Shown piece after piece: positions 8,680 to 20,098 of a stretch of 64,000 nt of DNA. The notes beneath the pieces were generated by a model, which searched no databases, had not been told where the DNA came from, and saw only the letters and a program-made list of their open reading frames with translations. Origin of the DNA: Buttiauxella massiliensis (lineage in GTDB: Bacteria; Pseudomonadota; Gammaproteobacteria; Enterobacterales; Enterobacteriaceae); the NCBI RefSeq assembly GCF_902500225.1, contig NZ_LR722663.1:45501-109500 (forward strand), read 5' to 3'. Within the stretch, counting starts at the first letter, position 1. Every line of letters begins with the position of its first letter. A program made the translations under genes and the position numbers.

Positions 8680-9600
8680 TTAATTTGTGATGTTAATTTG
8701 TACAGGCAAGCCTGCGCGCATTGCCAATGCTTTATCCACAACGTCATGTTGCACCTGTTTATCCTGTAAGACGGATTCAATTTTCTGAGACAGGTGAAGA
8801 GGTGATACGGTTGCCGTGTTAAATTCTGCTTCATTTGAAGACAGTGGGTTATGAACCTCAACATAACGAGAACCATCTGGCTCAACAGTGGCTTTCACCG
8901 GTTCGTTAATCAATTCAACACGAGTACCAACAGGGACTTCATTAAAGAGTTTTTTCAAGTCATCGGCCCTTAAACGAACGCAACCGTGGCTGACTCTCAG
9001 GCCAATCCCAAAGTTTGCGTTTGTACCATGAATCGCAAAAAGATTACCGATATACATCGCATATAAACCCATCGGGTTTTCTGGCCCAGCAGGAACAACC
9101 GCCGGTAATATTTGGCCTTCTGCTGCAAACTCAGCCCTTTCATTCGGCGTAGGAGTCCAGGTTGGGCCTGCTTTTTTACGTTGTACGCTTGTGACCCATT
9201 GTTCAGGTGTATCGTGGCCAACCTGACCTATACCCACCGGGAAAATCTCAACCACATTCTTGCCTTGCGGGTAATAGTAAAGCCGCATTTCAGCAGTATT
9301 AATGATGATTCCCTCATGTACCGTATCAGGCAGAATCACTTGCAGAGGGAAAGTGACAACGCTTCCCGATTGCGGCAACCAGGGGTCAATACCTGGATTC
9401 GCTTCCAGCATATTGCTTAAACCCACATGGTACTTAACTGCAAAATTTTCCAACGGCTGCTGGTTGTGGGAAGGGATTTGCTCAACAGTATTTTGCCCAA
9501 CCAAACGACTGCCGTCAGAAGGGAGAGTGAATGTTGAGGCGAATGAAGAATGTGAGGCCAGGAGTCCAATAACCAGGAGAGAGGGTGTGCGGAATTTCAT
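8680..9600 (-). CDS. L,D-transpeptidase of the ErfK/YbiS family
   Basis: This 306-residue periplasmic enzyme attaches Braun lipoprotein to, or crosslinks, peptidoglycan through a catalytic cysteine. Residues 1-21 are a signal peptide ending in SSFAS. A LysM-like region (about 40-85, with [21 protein letters not shown]) precedes the YkuD catalytic domain, which has His191 in [12 protein letters not shown] and the SHGCVR motif (204-209, nucleophile Cys207). The length and the C-terminal extension match LdtB (YbiS, 306) and LdtA (ErfK, 310). E. coli keeps these genes at other loci, so this is one of several paralogues and the exact orthologue is not settled. Confidence 0.9.
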   Translation of the reverse strand: MKFRTPSLLVIGLLASHSSFASTFTLPSDGSRLVGQNTVEQIPSHNQQPLENFAVKYHVGLSNMLEANPGIDPWLPQSGSVVTFPLQVILPDTVHEGIIINTAEMRLYYYPQGKNVVEIFPVGIGQVGHDTPEQWVTSVQRKKAGPTWTPTPNERAEFAAEGQILPAVVPAGPENPMGLYAMYIGNLFAIHGTNANFGIGLRVSHGCVRLRADDLKKLFNEVPVGTRVELINEPVKATVEPDGSRYVEVHNPLSSNEAEFNTATVSPLHLSQKIESVLQDKQVQHDVVDKALAMRAGLPVQINITN

Positions 9601-10002
9601 GATGAACCATTTGTATGATGAATTGATGTGATATTACTCCCAATATAATCATCGCTCCATATTCATATTAATTTACACCGAAATTAAATGGACGGAGTTA
9701 CATATTCTGTACGAGGATTTATCTTTCATATGAACGTTATGTTACATCAAAATAACATTTGGCATTACTTAAATATTTGCAACGATGTTGTATTTATATC
9801 CGTTTTACTAATGTGCAGTTTTATCTATTGCTCGAATGAAATAATGTCTATTTTTACCTATTGCACATAATGTATTTAAAATTTCGAAGAGCGTATGCTT
9901 AATATTCAGGATGAACTCCTGCTTTAATGCATTTTTATTTTATAAAAATATCCAGCCATTACTTTAACTGCACTCTATCTGTATTGCGAGGATGTTATCT
10001 AT
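9601..10002. other. AT-rich intergenic region
   Basis: About 400 bases of strongly AT-rich DNA separate two divergent genes. A 60-codon open frame at 9688-9870 has no ribosome-binding site and no recognisable protein, and I do not call it. A perfect 8-base inverted repeat with a TTT spacer (9931-9949) lies about 50 bases before the next start codon. Confidence 0.5.
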
Positions 10003-10494
10003 ATGTTTAAAAAACTCTCTTTTCACATTATCCCGGTACAAATTTTCCTTGGTATTTTTTGGTTTAAAAACGGGTTCATTGATAAGGTTTGTGGCATTTT
10101 CAACGGTCTCATCTCGCCTGAGACGGCTTACCATGGGGATACCTGGGCAGGTTGGAAGGAGTACATCGTTGGAACCTGGGATAAGAGTCAGGTTGCCCAT
10201 GTTGCATTAAGTCCGCTATTTGATGCACTTTTCCCTGTTTTGATTATTCTTCAGTGTCTTCCTTTCCTCTTCATTATTGCTTCTATTCTGAAACTGGAGT
10301 TTCTGACGGATGCTAATGCCCGTCCGTGGCTAATGAAAAGTGCTGTGGCGTCTCTATTTGTTACCAGTGTGATGTTGTTTAGCCAGACACTGTCCGGCGC
10401 AAGCGATGGTGAATATCTCTGGCATCTTCTGGCTGCGGGAATGGTTCTAATAATGTATATCAAAAATACTAATACTATTATCGGAAAAGTATAA
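10003..10494 (+). CDS. Small integral membrane protein of unknown function
   Basis: I do not recognise this 163-residue protein. It has about four hydrophobic segments: residues 7-24, roughly 66-90 (LFDALFPVLIILQCLPFLFIIA), 108-128 and 140-155. Polar loops lie between the first and second (with WAGWKEYIVGTWDKS) and between the second and third. This could be a DoxX-like four-helix fold, but no motif proves it. GAGGA lies nine bases before the ATG. The gene stands alone between the transpeptidase and ychF, and its low GC suggests it is not part of the backbone. Confidence 0.65.
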   Translation: MFKKLSFHIIPVQIFLGIFWFKNGFIDKVCGIFNGLISPETAYHGDTWAGWKEYIVGTWDKSQVAHVALSPLFDALFPVLIILQCLPFLFIIASILKLEFLTDANARPWLMKSAVASLFVTSVMLFSQTLSGASDGEYLWHLLAAGMVLIMYIKNTNTIIGKV

Positions 10495-10600
10495 GACGGC
10501 GGGGGGCAATGGGGGGATATTAAACCCCTCATTATCGATACCGTTGTTATACTCATCTTTAATGTGCTTTTTCGATATCATCTAAGATACGATTAAATAA

Positions 10601-10626
10601 AAAATCCACGCAATTGCGTGGATTTT
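10601..10626. terminator. Bidirectional terminator between the membrane-protein gene and ychF
   Basis: A 26-base perfect palindrome with stem core AATCCACGC and flanking A and T runs lies between two convergent genes. It would stop ychF transcription on the minus strand and the opposing transcript. Confidence 0.7.
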
Positions 10627-10685
10627 ATGGGATTTGTCGGTCCTCATGAGATTCAATGAAATCTCATGAGACAACAGAAGCTATT

Positions 10686-11777
10686 TTAGACGTTGAACAG
10701 GAAGTTCATCACATCGCCATCTTTAACGATGTAGTCTTTACCTTCTGCACGCATCTTGCCGGCTTCTTTCGCACCTTGCTCACCTTTGTAGGTGATGAAG
10801 TCTTCATACGCGATGGTCTGTGCGCGGATGAAGCCTTTCTCGAAGTCAGTGTGGATTTTACCTGCAGCTTGTGGGGCAGTTGCACCAACAGGGATAGTCC
10901 ATGCACGAACTTCTTTCACGCCAGCGGTGAAATATGTTTGCAGGTTTAGCAACTCGTAACCCGCGCGGATAACGCGGTTGAGACCGGGTTCTTCCAGGCC
11001 CATTTCTGCCATGAATTCGTCACGGTCAGCATCGTCGAGTTCAGCAATGTCAGACTCAACTGCTGCACACACTGCAACAACCACAGAACCTTCGGCGGCG
11101 GCAATTTCACGTACTTTGTCGAGGTATGGGTTGTTTTCGTAACCGTCTTCGTTGACGTTTGCGATGTACATGGTTGGTTTCAACGTCAGGAAGCTCAGGT
11201 ATTTGATAGCGGCTTTGTCTTCTTCAGTCAGAGGAAGCGCACGCAACATACCGGCATTCTCGAGCTGTGGCAGACATTTTTCCAGCGCAGCCAATTCAGC
11301 TTTTGCGTCTTTATCGCCGCCCTTAGCTTTCTTTTGCACACGGTGAATAGCACGTTCGCAGGTGTCGAGGTCAGACAGCGCCAGCTCAGTGTTAATTACT
11401 TCGATATCGTCAGCCGGGTCGACTTTGTTATTCACGTGAATGATGTTGTCGTTTTCAAAACAACGCACCACGTGGCCGATTGCTTCGGTTTCACGAATGT
11501 TGGTCAGGAACTGGTTGCCCAGGCCTTCACCTTTGGAGGCGCCTTTCACCAGACCAGCGATATCAACGAATTCCATGGTAGTTGGCAGAATGCGCTGTGG
11601 TTTTACGATCTCGGCCAGTTTATCCAGACGTGGGTCCGGCATTGGTACTACACCAGTGTTCGGCTCAATGGTACAGAACGGGAAGTTTGCTGCTTCGATT
11701 CCCGCCTTGGTGAGCGCGTTGAACAGGGTTGATTTACCAACGTTCGGCAAGCCGACGATACCGCATTTGAATCCCAT
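10686..11777 (-). CDS. ychF: YchF, ribosome-binding Obg-family ATPase
   Basis: At 363 residues it has the same length as E. coli YchF, an Obg-related P-loop protein that prefers ATP to GTP, binds ribosomes and dampens the oxidative stress response. The P-loop GLPNVGKST spans residues 9-17; [10 protein letters not shown] (switch I) and [16 protein letters not shown] (G3) follow. The usual NKxD is replaced by NVNE in YIANVNEDG, which explains the nucleotide preference. A coiled-coil insert lies near residues 130-180 and a TGS domain fills the C terminus. The pth gene lies 134 bases upstream on the same strand, as in E. coli. Confidence 0.97.
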   Translation of the reverse strand: MGFKCGIVGLPNVGKSTLFNALTKAGIEAANFPFCTIEPNTGVVPMPDPRLDKLAEIVKPQRILPTTMEFVDIAGLVKGASKGEGLGNQFLTNIRETEAIGHVVRCFENDNIIHVNNKVDPADDIEVINTELALSDLDTCERAIHRVQKKAKGGDKDAKAELAALEKCLPQLENAGMLRALPLTEEDKAAIKYLSFLTLKPTMYIANVNEDGYENNPYLDKVREIAAAEGSVVVAVCAAVESDIAELDDADRDEFMAEMGLEEPGLNRVIRAGYELLNLQTYFTAGVKEVRAWTIPVGATAPQAAGKIHTDFEKGFIRAQTIAYEDFITYKGEQGAKEAGKMRAEGKDYIVKDGDVMNFLFNV

Positions 11778-11911
11778 GGTTTAATTCACCTTAATTACTT
11801 GATATTCAATGAGTTGATGTTGTCTCATTGATAAAATGATCATAACTTTCCCCATTATACACGCAAACGGCATATAACGGGCGCAGAAATCCTTATTGAC
11901 CACTGTTCAGA

Positions 11912-12499
11912 CTAGGGTTGTGCCTTAAAGGTATGCAGCCGATTAGTGGCTTTAGTTAACCCTTCCTTTAGCCAAACTTCTGTGCAACGTGCCGCTTCGT
12001 CTACCGCCTCATCAATCAGCTTCTGCTCGCTAAGTGGCGGTTTACCTAATACAAACCCGACAACTTTGTTTTTATCACCCGGATGGCCAATTCCGACACG
12101 TAAGCGGTGAAAGTTTGGGTTATTACCCAATTTGTTAATGATGTCTTTCAGACCATTGTGTCCGCCATGGCCACCGCCGAGCTTAAATTTCGCAACGCCA
12201 GGTGGGAGATCCAGTTCGTCATGTGCGACCAGAATTTCATCGGGGGCAATGCGGAAAAAGGTCGCCATCGCGCCGACCGCTTTACCGCTAAGGTTCATAA
12301 ACGTGGTTGGCACTAACAGGCGAACGTCTTCTCCGGCAAGGTTTATGCGCGCCGTGTAGCCGAAGAATTTACTTTCTTCTTTAAGCGACTGGTTGTGGCG
12401 CTGAGCCAGCAAATCCACATACCAGGCACCAGCGTTATGGCGGGTAGCCGCATACTCCGCACCTGGGTTTGCCAGGCCAACTATTAATTTAATACTCAC
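11912..12499 (-). CDS. pth: Peptidyl-tRNA hydrolase
   Basis: The 195-residue cytosolic enzyme recycles peptidyl-tRNA that has dropped off ribosomes. The substrate motif [19 protein letters not shown] is at residues 8-26 and contains the catalytic His (residue 21 here, His20 in the literature). FMNLSGKAV and the [12 protein letters not shown] loop around residue 108 are also typical. It is followed by ychF on the same strand, the conserved enterobacterial pair. Confidence 0.97.
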   Translation of the reverse strand: MSIKLIVGLANPGAEYAATRHNAGAWYVDLLAQRHNQSLKEESKFFGYTARINLAGEDVRLLVPTTFMNLSGKAVGAMATFFRIAPDEILVAHDELDLPPGVAKFKLGGGHGGHNGLKDIINKLGNNPNFHRLRVGIGHPGDKNKVVGFVLGKPPLSEQKLIDEAVDEAARCTEVWLKEGLTKATNRLHTFKAQP

Positions 12500-12673
12500 G
12501 TTTAATTTCCTGAAAACAGACCAGAGCCGCGTAGTTTACTGCGCTCAAGACGTGATGACAAAGAGCCAATGTGTCATCTATTGAATTCTTGAATAGTTCA
12601 ATGAATGAACCATTAGAATTTGATGCTATTCAGCGAGTTATTTGTAAACTTTTGTAGCTTTTTCATTCGTTAT

Positions 12674-12689
12674 TGTGATCGCTAACGCA
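12674..12689 (+). promoter_or_regulatory. CRP-like site upstream of ychH
   Basis: TGTGA-N6-ACGCA has a perfect left half and a 3/5 right half against TGTGA-N6-TCACA. Its centre is about 42 bases upstream of the start predicted from the TATACT hexamer at 12712-12717, the spacing of a class II CRP-activated promoter. E. coli ychH is known to be CRP-dependent. Confidence 0.5.
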
Positions 12690-12711
12690 CATCATCCGAA
12701 GCGGTGTTGTC

Positions 12712-12717
12712 TATACT
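12712..12717 (+). promoter_or_regulatory. -10 hexamer of the ychH promoter
   Basis: TATACT is a good sigma-70 -10 box with no good -35 box, as expected when CRP sits at about -42. The leader then runs about 50 bases to the ychH ribosome-binding site. Confidence 0.5.
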
Positions 12718-12774
12718 TTACACACAAGGAATGGGGATTTCCCCCGCCGACCCAGGAACACCCGGAGGTGACTT

Positions 12775-13053
12775 ATGAAACGCAAAAACGCTTCATTACT
12801 CGGCAATTTTTTCATGGGCTTGGGACTTGTCGTCATGGTGGGCGGTGTTGGTTACTCCATTTTAAACCAACTCCCTCAATTTAACTTTCCGCAATATTTC
12901 GCCCACGGTGCTGTTTTGAGCATATTTGTTGGTGCGGTACTTTGGCTGGCAGGTGCGCGCGTTGGTGGGCATGAACAAGTTTGCGACCGTTATTGGTGGG
13001 TGCGCCACTTTGATAAACGTTGTCGCCGTGATGATAATCATCGCCACAGCTAA
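12775..13053 (+). CDS. ychH: YchH, small inner-membrane stress protein
   Basis: The 92-residue protein has two membrane segments (about residues 12-31 and 42-60), followed by a charged C terminus rich in Arg, Asp and His. E. coli YchH is a stress-induced inner-membrane protein linked to biofilm formation; its molecular role is unknown. GGAGGTGA six bases before the ATG is a near-ideal ribosome-binding site. Position between pth and dauA is conserved. Confidence 0.92.
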   Translation: MKRKNASLLGNFFMGLGLVVMVGGVGYSILNQLPQFNFPQYFAHGAVLSIFVGAVLWLAGARVGGHEQVCDRYWWVRHFDKRCRRDDNHRHS

Positions 13054-13067
13054 AAAGTCTGGAAGTG

Positions 13068-13098
13068 AAAACGGTTCTGGTTAAGAACCGTTTTTTTT
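13068..13098 (+). terminator. Rho-independent terminator of ychH
   Basis: An 11-base stem (AAAACGGTTCT / AGAACCGTTTT) with a 5-base loop runs into eight T. Confidence 0.85.
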
Positions 13099-13108
13099 GG
13101 CAAAAATC

Positions 13109-14815
13109 TTATTCAGCCAGAGCCGCATGGATATCCGGGAAGAAAGCAAGTCGACCTGGAATCGGCTGAACACCAGCACGTGCTAGCGTTTTTAGAGGCT
13201 GGAACTCCAGATTAGTCACCCGCAATTCGCAGCCATCCGGCAATTTTTCTACAAAGCGTTGAAACGCATCGAGGCCGCCAGCATCAAGCACCGGCACGGC
13301 ATCCCATTGCAAAATGATCAGCTGGTTTTGCTCAACACGTTGGGCGAGGTCATTGAATAATCCTTCAGCTGCGGCAAAAAACAGTGGACCTGTTATACGC
13401 AGCGCCAGGACGCCCTCCGGTGTATGGACATTTACAGGGGCGAGCCGCGTCATACGCGCGACACGGCGCATGAACAGCAACGATGCCAGTACAATCCCAA
13501 CACTGATGGCGATGACCATATCGAACAGCACCGTCAACGACATACAGATAAGCATTACCACGATGTCATCTTTTGGAGCCCGCCTAAGCAGGCTCAGCAC
13601 TTTATGTGCTTCACTCATATTCCACGCAACCATCAGCAGCAGAGCCGCCATGGCGGAAAGTGGTAGCCATGAAAGTAATGGGGCCAGCACCAGCAACGCC
13701 ATAATTACCAGCAGCGCATGAATAATTGCGGCAACAGGTGATGTTGCACCAGCGCGCACGTTTGCCGCCGAGCGCGCAATGGCCGCAGTAGCCGTAATCC
13801 CGCCGAAAAATGGCGCAATAATATTGCCCAGCCCCTGGCCAATTAGTTCACCGTTGGCGTTGTGTTTGGTGCCGGTCATGCCGTCTAACACCACGGCACA
13901 CAACAGTGATTCAATCGCGCCGAGCATTGCCATGGAAAATGCAGCAGGAAGCAGGGCACTAAGTGAATCCCAGCTTAGGGTAAAGTTCGAGTCAGGAATG
14001 TTCCATGGCAGCATCAATTGCGGCAGTAATTGTGGAATGCCGTTGCCTTGCGTGCCGTCAGCCAAAACATAGTGGAAACGAGAGCCGATAGTCGCCACGT
14101 CGAAACCTGCGGCATGGACGATCGCCATTACCGCACAGCCAGCCAAAAGCGCGGGTAAATGGCCCGGCAAACGGATACCCAGACGCGGCCATAGAATCAG
14201 CACGGCGAGCGTTACCACACCAATCGCTGCATCACCGAGATTAATCGTTGGCATCGCCATGGCTAACGCCGCCACTTTATTCAGGTAGTGTTCCGGCACA
14301 TGTTCCAGCGTCAGACCAAAGAAATCTTTTACCTGCATGGTGGCGATGGTAATCCCAATCCCGGAGGTAAAACCGAGTGTCACAGAAAGTGGGATGTATT
14401 CAATCAGACGGCCAAATCGCGCCAGACCAAATAAGATAAGAAATACGCCAGACATCAGTGTCGCAATCAGCAAACCGGCAAGGCCAAACTGTTGAGCAAC
14501 CGGATAGAGGATCACGACGAACGCAGCGGTCGGCCCGGAGACGCTAAAGCGTGAGCCGCCGCTTAAAGCGATAACTATCCCGGCGATAGCCGAGGTATAT
14601 AGGCCGTACTGGGGGGCGACGCCGCTGCCAATCGCCAGAGCCATCGCCAGAGGGATGGCAATAATCCCAACGGTGATACCGGCAATAACATCGCGGCTAA
14701 AACGGGAAAAGGTGTATTTCTCGCGCCAACAAGCGTCTACCAGAGCGCGGAAAGGTAATACAGAAGAAGATACGTTTTTCACTTTGATTCCATCCGTGAG
14801 CGCATCATCTGTCAT
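13109..14815 (-). CDS. dauA: DauA, C4-dicarboxylate transporter of the SLC26 family
   Basis: The 568-residue inner-membrane protein imports succinate and other C4-dicarboxylates under aerobic, mildly acidic conditions in E. coli. The SLC26 transmembrane domain fills residues 40-450 ([41 protein letters not shown]). A cytoplasmic STAS domain follows (about 460-565, with [20 protein letters not shown]). The start used gives an N terminus about nine residues longer than the E. coli protein; the codon at 14815 has GAGG close upstream on the coding strand and is kept. It lies between ychH and prs as in E. coli. Confidence 0.95.
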   Translation of the reverse strand: MTDDALTDGIKVKNVSSSVLPFRALVDACWREKYTFSRFSRDVIAGITVGIIAIPLAMALAIGSGVAPQYGLYTSAIAGIVIALSGGSRFSVSGPTAAFVVILYPVAQQFGLAGLLIATLMSGVFLILFGLARFGRLIEYIPLSVTLGFTSGIGITIATMQVKDFFGLTLEHVPEHYLNKVAALAMAMPTINLGDAAIGVVTLAVLILWPRLGIRLPGHLPALLAGCAVMAIVHAAGFDVATIGSRFHYVLADGTQGNGIPQLLPQLMLPWNIPDSNFTLSWDSLSALLPAAFSMAMLGAIESLLCAVVLDGMTGTKHNANGELIGQGLGNIIAPFFGGITATAAIARSAANVRAGATSPVAAIIHALLVIMALLVLAPLLSWLPLSAMAALLLMVAWNMSEAHKVLSLLRRAPKDDIVVMLICMSLTVLFDMVIAISVGIVLASLLFMRRVARMTRLAPVNVHTPEGVLALRITGPLFFAAAEGLFNDLAQRVEQNQLIILQWDAVPVLDAGGLDAFQRFVEKLPDGCELRVTNLEFQPLKTLARAGVQPIPGRLAFFPDIHAALAE

Positions 14816-14916
14816 TAAGGCAGGTGAAGGAGGCTAAACTTAATTACATACTACTTAGCGCCGTAGCGACCTTGCTACAGCTCCAGTTACCTTGTGGCTT
14901 TACATGCTATAAAAAG

Positions 14917-14943
14917 AAAAAACCCGCCGCAGCGGGTTTTTTT
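14917..14943 (-). terminator. Terminator of prs
   Basis: AAAAAACCCGC and GCGGGTTTTTT pair around CGCA. A and T runs on both sides allow it to work on the minus strand, where prs ends 13 bases before it. Confidence 0.85.
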
Positions 14944-14955
14944 ATGCGAGTTCTA

Positions 14956-15951
<996 letters not shown>

Positions 15952-16025
15952 TTATGCGGACGGGGTAGCGCCATCCAGGCGGTGTATAAAGAGCTTGATG
16001 CAACGTCTGAAACAAGGTGACGTTG

Positions 16026-16895
16026 TCACCAATACTCAGCTTGCCCGGATATGGCCTGATGCAGCGGGGAGACATTAACGCCTCGCGCAACAAACCCATG
16101 CAGCCATTCCGGGGCTTGCTTAAGCACCTGGCGGGCAGCGTCCTCGGTGTCAAATTCAGAAAACACACAAGCGCCGGTGCCGGTCAGGCGCGACGGCGCG
16201 TATTCTAACAGCCAGGAAAGCAGCTCATCAACCTTACGAAAACGTTTTCTTGCGATAACCTCACAATCATTACCAAATTCACAGTTTAATAACGTGTCAA
16301 TTGATCTGATCGGGGTGTTTCGTGGTAGCTCAGGATCTTTAAAAATGACCGGAGTGGGGATACTGACTCCGGGATGTGCAACAAGGTACCATTTTTCCGC
16401 TGGTGAAACCGGCGTAAGCTTCTCACCAACACCTTCTGCGAAAGCGGCAAACCCACGAACAAATACCGGTACATCAGCACCGAGAGTCACCCCTAATGCA
16501 GCGAGCTGATCTTCAGTCAGGCCGGTGTTCCAGATATGGTTAAGCGCCACCAAAACTGTTGCCGCGTTTGACGAACCACCACCCAAACCGCCACCCATTG
16601 GCAGCTGTTTTTCAACGCTGATATCGGCTCCAGCACCTTGTGGTAAGGTGCCCATCAGTAATGCCCTGTCTTGCAATAATCGGGCGGCGCGGACAATCAA
16701 ATTTTCTTCATCTGCCACGCCTTCTATTGGTGTCGCAAGACGAATTTGACCATCGTTTCTCGGCTCAATGGTGATTGTGTCGCCATAATCGAGGAACTGA
16801 AATAAAGTTTGTAAATTATGATAGCCGTCCTCACGACGACCCGTGATATACAAAAAAAGGTTCAGTTTTGCCGGTGATGGCCAACGCTTTCTCAT
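16026..16895 (-). CDS. ispE: 4-diphosphocytidyl-2-C-methyl-D-erythritol kinase
   Basis: IspE phosphorylates CDP-methylerythritol in the MEP route to isoprenoids. The 289-residue GHMP kinase has the substrate motif [21 protein letters not shown] (residues 6-26), the ATP loop [18 protein letters not shown] near residue 95 and [12 protein letters not shown] near residue 239. Its ATG shares one base with the stop codon of lolB (TAATG), so translation is coupled. The lolB-ispE-prs order is conserved. Confidence 0.97.
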   Translation of the reverse strand: MRKRWPSPAKLNLFLYITGRREDGYHNLQTLFQFLDYGDTITIEPRNDGQIRLATPIEGVADEENLIVRAARLLQDRALLMGTLPQGAGADISVEKQLPMGGGLGGGSSNAATVLVALNHIWNTGLTEDQLAALGVTLGADVPVFVRGFAAFAEGVGEKLTPVSPAEKWYLVAHPGVSIPTPVIFKDPELPRNTPIRSIDTLLNCEFGNDCEVIARKRFRKVDELLSWLLEYAPSRLTGTGACVFSEFDTEDAARQVLKQAPEWLHGFVARGVNVSPLHQAISGQAEYW

Positions 16896-17518
16896 TATTT
16901 AACCGTCCAGCTGTCCATTTTGAGTTTGATGCGTTGGTCCCCTTCGCGCAGTTCCATATTAGATGGCAGGGCAGGCTGCACCTTGTCGTCATAATCACTG
17001 TAAACCACTTTCCAGGTTTTACCGTCTTGGGTGTAGTTGATTTCACTCAGGCGATATTGCGAGTCGATTTTATAGTCGGTCGCCTCACCTGGCAGGCCGA
17101 GAATCCATTGGCGCAGGCTGTTGAGCGGTATTGGCATCCCGGTCAATTTGCCAATCATCTCTTCGGCGTTATCAGCGACGTATTTTTTACCATTGCGATC
17201 GGTTAGTTGTACAACGCCCGGTTGCGCATTCAGTTCAAGCTCCGTGCTGCCTAATGGGTTAGTCAGCAGCAAGCGATAGCGTTCTGGCGTAGTCTGTTGC
17301 CAGTTGAAACGCGCATATACTTTTTGGCTATCGGAAAGATAAGCAAACGCACCACGCGTCTGGTATTGGGTGATTTTTTGTACTTGTTGCTTGTGTTGTA
17401 ACCATTGCGGAGAGTCAGGACTTTTTGCCGGACCGCTTGGTTGATGAATAGAACAAGCAGCCAAAACAAGGCTTGCCAGTGGCGCAAGGCGCAGCAGACG
17501 GGCTTTCGTCATAAACAT
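16895..17518 (-). CDS. lolB: Outer-membrane lipoprotein receptor LolB
   Basis: LolB takes lipoproteins from the carrier LolA and inserts them into the outer membrane. The 207-residue precursor has a lipoprotein signal with lipobox LAAC (Cys22), followed by SIHQPSG, with no Asp at +2, so it should itself go to the outer membrane. The rest matches E. coli LolB (207). It diverges from hemA, 205 bases away, the standard enterobacterial arrangement. Confidence 0.96.
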   Translation of the reverse strand: MFMTKARLLRLAPLASLVLAACSIHQPSGPAKSPDSPQWLQHKQQVQKITQYQTRGAFAYLSDSQKVYARFNWQQTTPERYRLLLTNPLGSTELELNAQPGVVQLTDRNGKKYVADNAEEMIGKLTGMPIPLNSLRQWILGLPGEATDYKIDSQYRLSEINYTQDGKTWKVVYSDYDDKVQPALPSNMELREGDQRIKLKMDSWTVK

Positions 17519-17723
17519 AGTGGCAACGGATCCTTCTCATTAATTTTAGTTGTTAACTGTTTATGCTAGCGGCGCATAGCGAGGTCGTCTACGTTCAAGT
17601 TGTCTTAAATCATGAATTGCGACGATACTCCCCAAGGGGTGGCTCCCTTTTATTGACTGCGCGCATCCTGTATGATGCGCCGAGTTAATCCTTATCAACA
17701 TCGGTGTTACTCACAGTCGCTCA

Positions 17724-18980
17724 ATGACCCTTTTAGCTCTTGGCATCAACCATAAAACAGCTCCAGTATCGTTGCGAGAACGTGTTACGTTTTCGCCGGA
17801 TTCGCTCGACCAGGCGTTGAACAGCCTGCTCGAACAGCCGATGGTACAGGGTGGGGTGGTGCTGTCGACGTGTAACCGTACCGAGCTATATCTGAGTGTT
17901 GAAGAGCAGGAAAACCTCCACGAAAAACTAGTGAGTTGGCTTTGTAACTACCACAACCTTGAAGAAGAGGAAGTGCGTAAAAGCCTTTACTGGCATCACG
18001 ATAATGAAGCGGTAACGCATTTAATGCGCGTTGCCAGCGGTCTTGACTCCTTGGTGCTCGGCGAGCCGCAAATTTTAGGGCAGGTCAAAAAAGCCTTCGC
18101 AGACTCTCAGAAAGGACATTCGCTTTCCAACGAACTGGAGCGCATGTTCCAGAAATCCTTCTCGGTTGCCAAGCGCGTACGAACCGAAACCGAGATCGGC
18201 GCGAGTGCGGTATCCGTAGCCTTCGCGGCCTGTACCCTGGCACGTCAAATCTTTGAATCCTTATCGACTGTCACTGTTTTATTGGTCGGTGCGGGTGAAA
18301 CAATTGAACTGGCCGCACGCCACTTGCGCGAACACAATGTCCAGAAAATGATCATCGCCAACCGCACGCGCGAACGCGCTCAAGCACTGGCAGATGAAGT
18401 TGGTGCAGAGGTTATTAGCCTGAGTGACATCGATTCAAGGTTACAAGAAGCCGATATTATTATCAGTTCCACTGCCAGTCCGTTGCCTATTATTGGCAAA
18501 GGGATGGTAGAACGCGCCCTGAAAGCTCGCCGTAACCAGCCGCTTTTATTAGTTGATATTGCCGTTCCACGCGACGTAGAACCCGAAGTCGGCAAACTAC
18601 CGAATGCCTATCTCTACAGCGTTGATGACCTGCAAGCGATCATTCAAAGCAATCTTGCGCAGCGCAAAGCTGCCGCAGTTGAAGCCGAAACTATCGTTGA
18701 GCAGGAATGCAGTGAATTTATGGCCTGGCTGCGCGCGCAAAGTGCCACAGAGACCATCCGTGAATATCGCAGTCAGGCTGAACAGGTTCGTGATGACCTG
18801 GCTGCCAGAGCTATCGCCGCTCTTCAACAGGGTGCCGATGCCGAAACCGTTCTCCAGGATCTGGCGTGGAAATTAACCAATCGCCTGATCCACGCACCAA
18901 CCAAATCGCTCACGCAGGCTGCCCGTGACGGGGATGAAGAACGCCTGCAGATTCTGCGCAACAGCCTCGGGCTGGATTAG
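17724..18980 (+). CDS. hemA: Glutamyl-tRNA reductase
   Basis: HemA reduces glutamyl-tRNA to glutamate-1-semialdehyde, the first committed step of haem and sirohaem synthesis. It has 418 residues like E. coli HemA. The nucleophile Cys50 sits in STCNRTELY, the NADPH site in [16 protein letters not shown] (near residue 190), and a C-terminal dimerisation helix follows. The N-terminal [14 protein letters not shown] is the region through which E. coli HemA is degraded when haem is plentiful. Sirohaem from this pathway is needed by the nas nitrite reductase in this window. prfA and prmC follow closely. Confidence 0.97.
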   Translation: MTLLALGINHKTAPVSLRERVTFSPDSLDQALNSLLEQPMVQGGVVLSTCNRTELYLSVEEQENLHEKLVSWLCNYHNLEEEEVRKSLYWHHDNEAVTHLMRVASGLDSLVLGEPQILGQVKKAFADSQKGHSLSNELERMFQKSFSVAKRVRTETEIGASAVSVAFAACTLARQIFESLSTVTVLLVGAGETIELAARHLREHNVQKMIIANRTRERAQALADEVGAEVISLSDIDSRLQEADIIISSTASPLPIIGKGMVERALKARRNQPLLLVDIAVPRDVEPEVGKLPNAYLYSVDDLQAIIQSNLAQRKAAAVEAETIVEQECSEFMAWLRAQSATETIREYRSQAEQVRDDLAARAIAALQQGADAETVLQDLAWKLTNRLIHAPTKSLTQAARDGDEERLQILRNSLGLD

Positions 18981-19015
18981 CAAATAAACTCTTATTACAA
19001 GGTGAAACACCGCCC

Positions 19016-20098
19016 ATGAAGTCTTCTATCGTTGCCAAACTAGAAGCCCTGCAAGAGCGCCATGAAGAAGTTCAGGCGCTTCTTGGAGATGCATCCACCA
19101 TTGCCGACCAGGACCGTTTCCGCGCGTTGTCCCGCGAATACGCCCAGTTAAGCGACGTTTCCCGTTGCTTCCTGCAATGGCGCCAGGTGCAGGAAGATAT
19201 TGAAACCGCACAAAGTATGCTCGATGACCCAGAAATGCGCGAAATGGCGCAAGAAGAGTTAAACCAGGCCAAAAGCGACAGTGAAGAATTAGAACAACAA
19301 CTGCAAGTGTTGTTGCTGCCAAAAGACCCGGATGACGAGCGTAACGCGTTTGTTGAAGTGCGCGCTGGTACGGGTGGTGATGAAGCGGCAATTTTTGCTG
19401 GTGACTTGTTCCGCATGTACAGCCGTTACGCGGAGTCGCGTCGCTGGAAAGTCGAAATTCTTAGCGCCAACGAAGGCGAGCACGGCGGCTTCAAAGAAGT
19501 GATCGCTAAAATCAGCGGTGACGGTGTTTATGGTCGTCTGAAATTTGAGTCCGGAGGCCATCGCGTACAGCGTGTTCCTGCGACCGAATCCCAGGGCCGT
19601 ATTCATACTTCAGCGTGTACCGTTGCGGTAATGCCAGAGATTCCTGAAGCGGAATTACCAGATATCAACCCTGGTGATTTACGTATCGATACCTTCCGCT
19701 CCTCGGGTGCGGGCGGCCAGCACGTTAACACCACCGACTCGGCAATCCGTATTACCCACTTGCCAACTGGCATTGTGGTTGAGTGCCAGGACGAACGCTC
19801 CCAGCATAAAAACAAAGCGAAAGCGCTTGGGGTGTTGGGCTCACGCATTCGTGCCGCCGAAATGGCTAAACGTCAGCAGGAAGAAGCGTCAACGCGTCGT
19901 AACCTGCTTGGCAGTGGTGACCGTTCAGACCGTAACCGCACTTATAACTTCCCGCAAGGCCGCGTAACCGACCACCGTATCAACGTGACCTTATATCGTC
20001 TGGATGAAGTGATGGAAGGTAAGCTCGACGGTCTTATTGAACCTATCGTGCAGGAGTTCCAGGCAGACCAATTAGCGGCGCTGTCTGAGCAGGACTAA
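19016..20098 (+). CDS. prfA: Peptide chain release factor 1
   Basis: RF1 ends translation at UAA and UAG. The 360-residue protein has the codon-reading tripeptide PAT at residues 188-190 and the GGQ peptidyl hydrolysis motif at 233-235, inside [16 protein letters not shown]. It starts 35 bases after hemA. Its stop overlaps the prmC start by one base (TAATG); PrmC methylates the Gln of this GGQ, so substrate and modifier are translationally coupled. Confidence 0.98.
   Translation: MKSSIVAKLEALQERHEEVQALLGDASTIADQDRFRALSREYAQLSDVSRCFLQWRQVQEDIETAQSMLDDPEMREMAQEELNQAKSDSEELEQQLQVLLLPKDPDDERNAFVEVRAGTGGDEAAIFAGDLFRMYSRYAESRRWKVEILSANEGEHGGFKEVIAKISGDGVYGRLKFESGGHRVQRVPATESQGRIHTSACTVAVMPEIPEAELPDINPGDLRIDTFRSSGAGGQHVNTTDSAIRITHLPTGIVVECQDERSQHKNKAKALGVLGSRIRAAEMAKRQQEEASTRRNLLGSGDRSDRNRTYNFPQGRVTDHRINVTLYRLDEVMEGKLDGLIEPIVQEFQADQLAALSEQD

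Noticed and set aside
9688..9870. 60-codon open frame in the 400-base AT-rich gap
   Set aside because: No Shine-Dalgarno sequence, Phe/Ile-rich sequence typical of random AT-rich DNA, no known family.
17653..17676. TTGACT and TATGAT as the hemA promoter
   Set aside because: The two hexamers are only 12 bases apart, too close for sigma-70.
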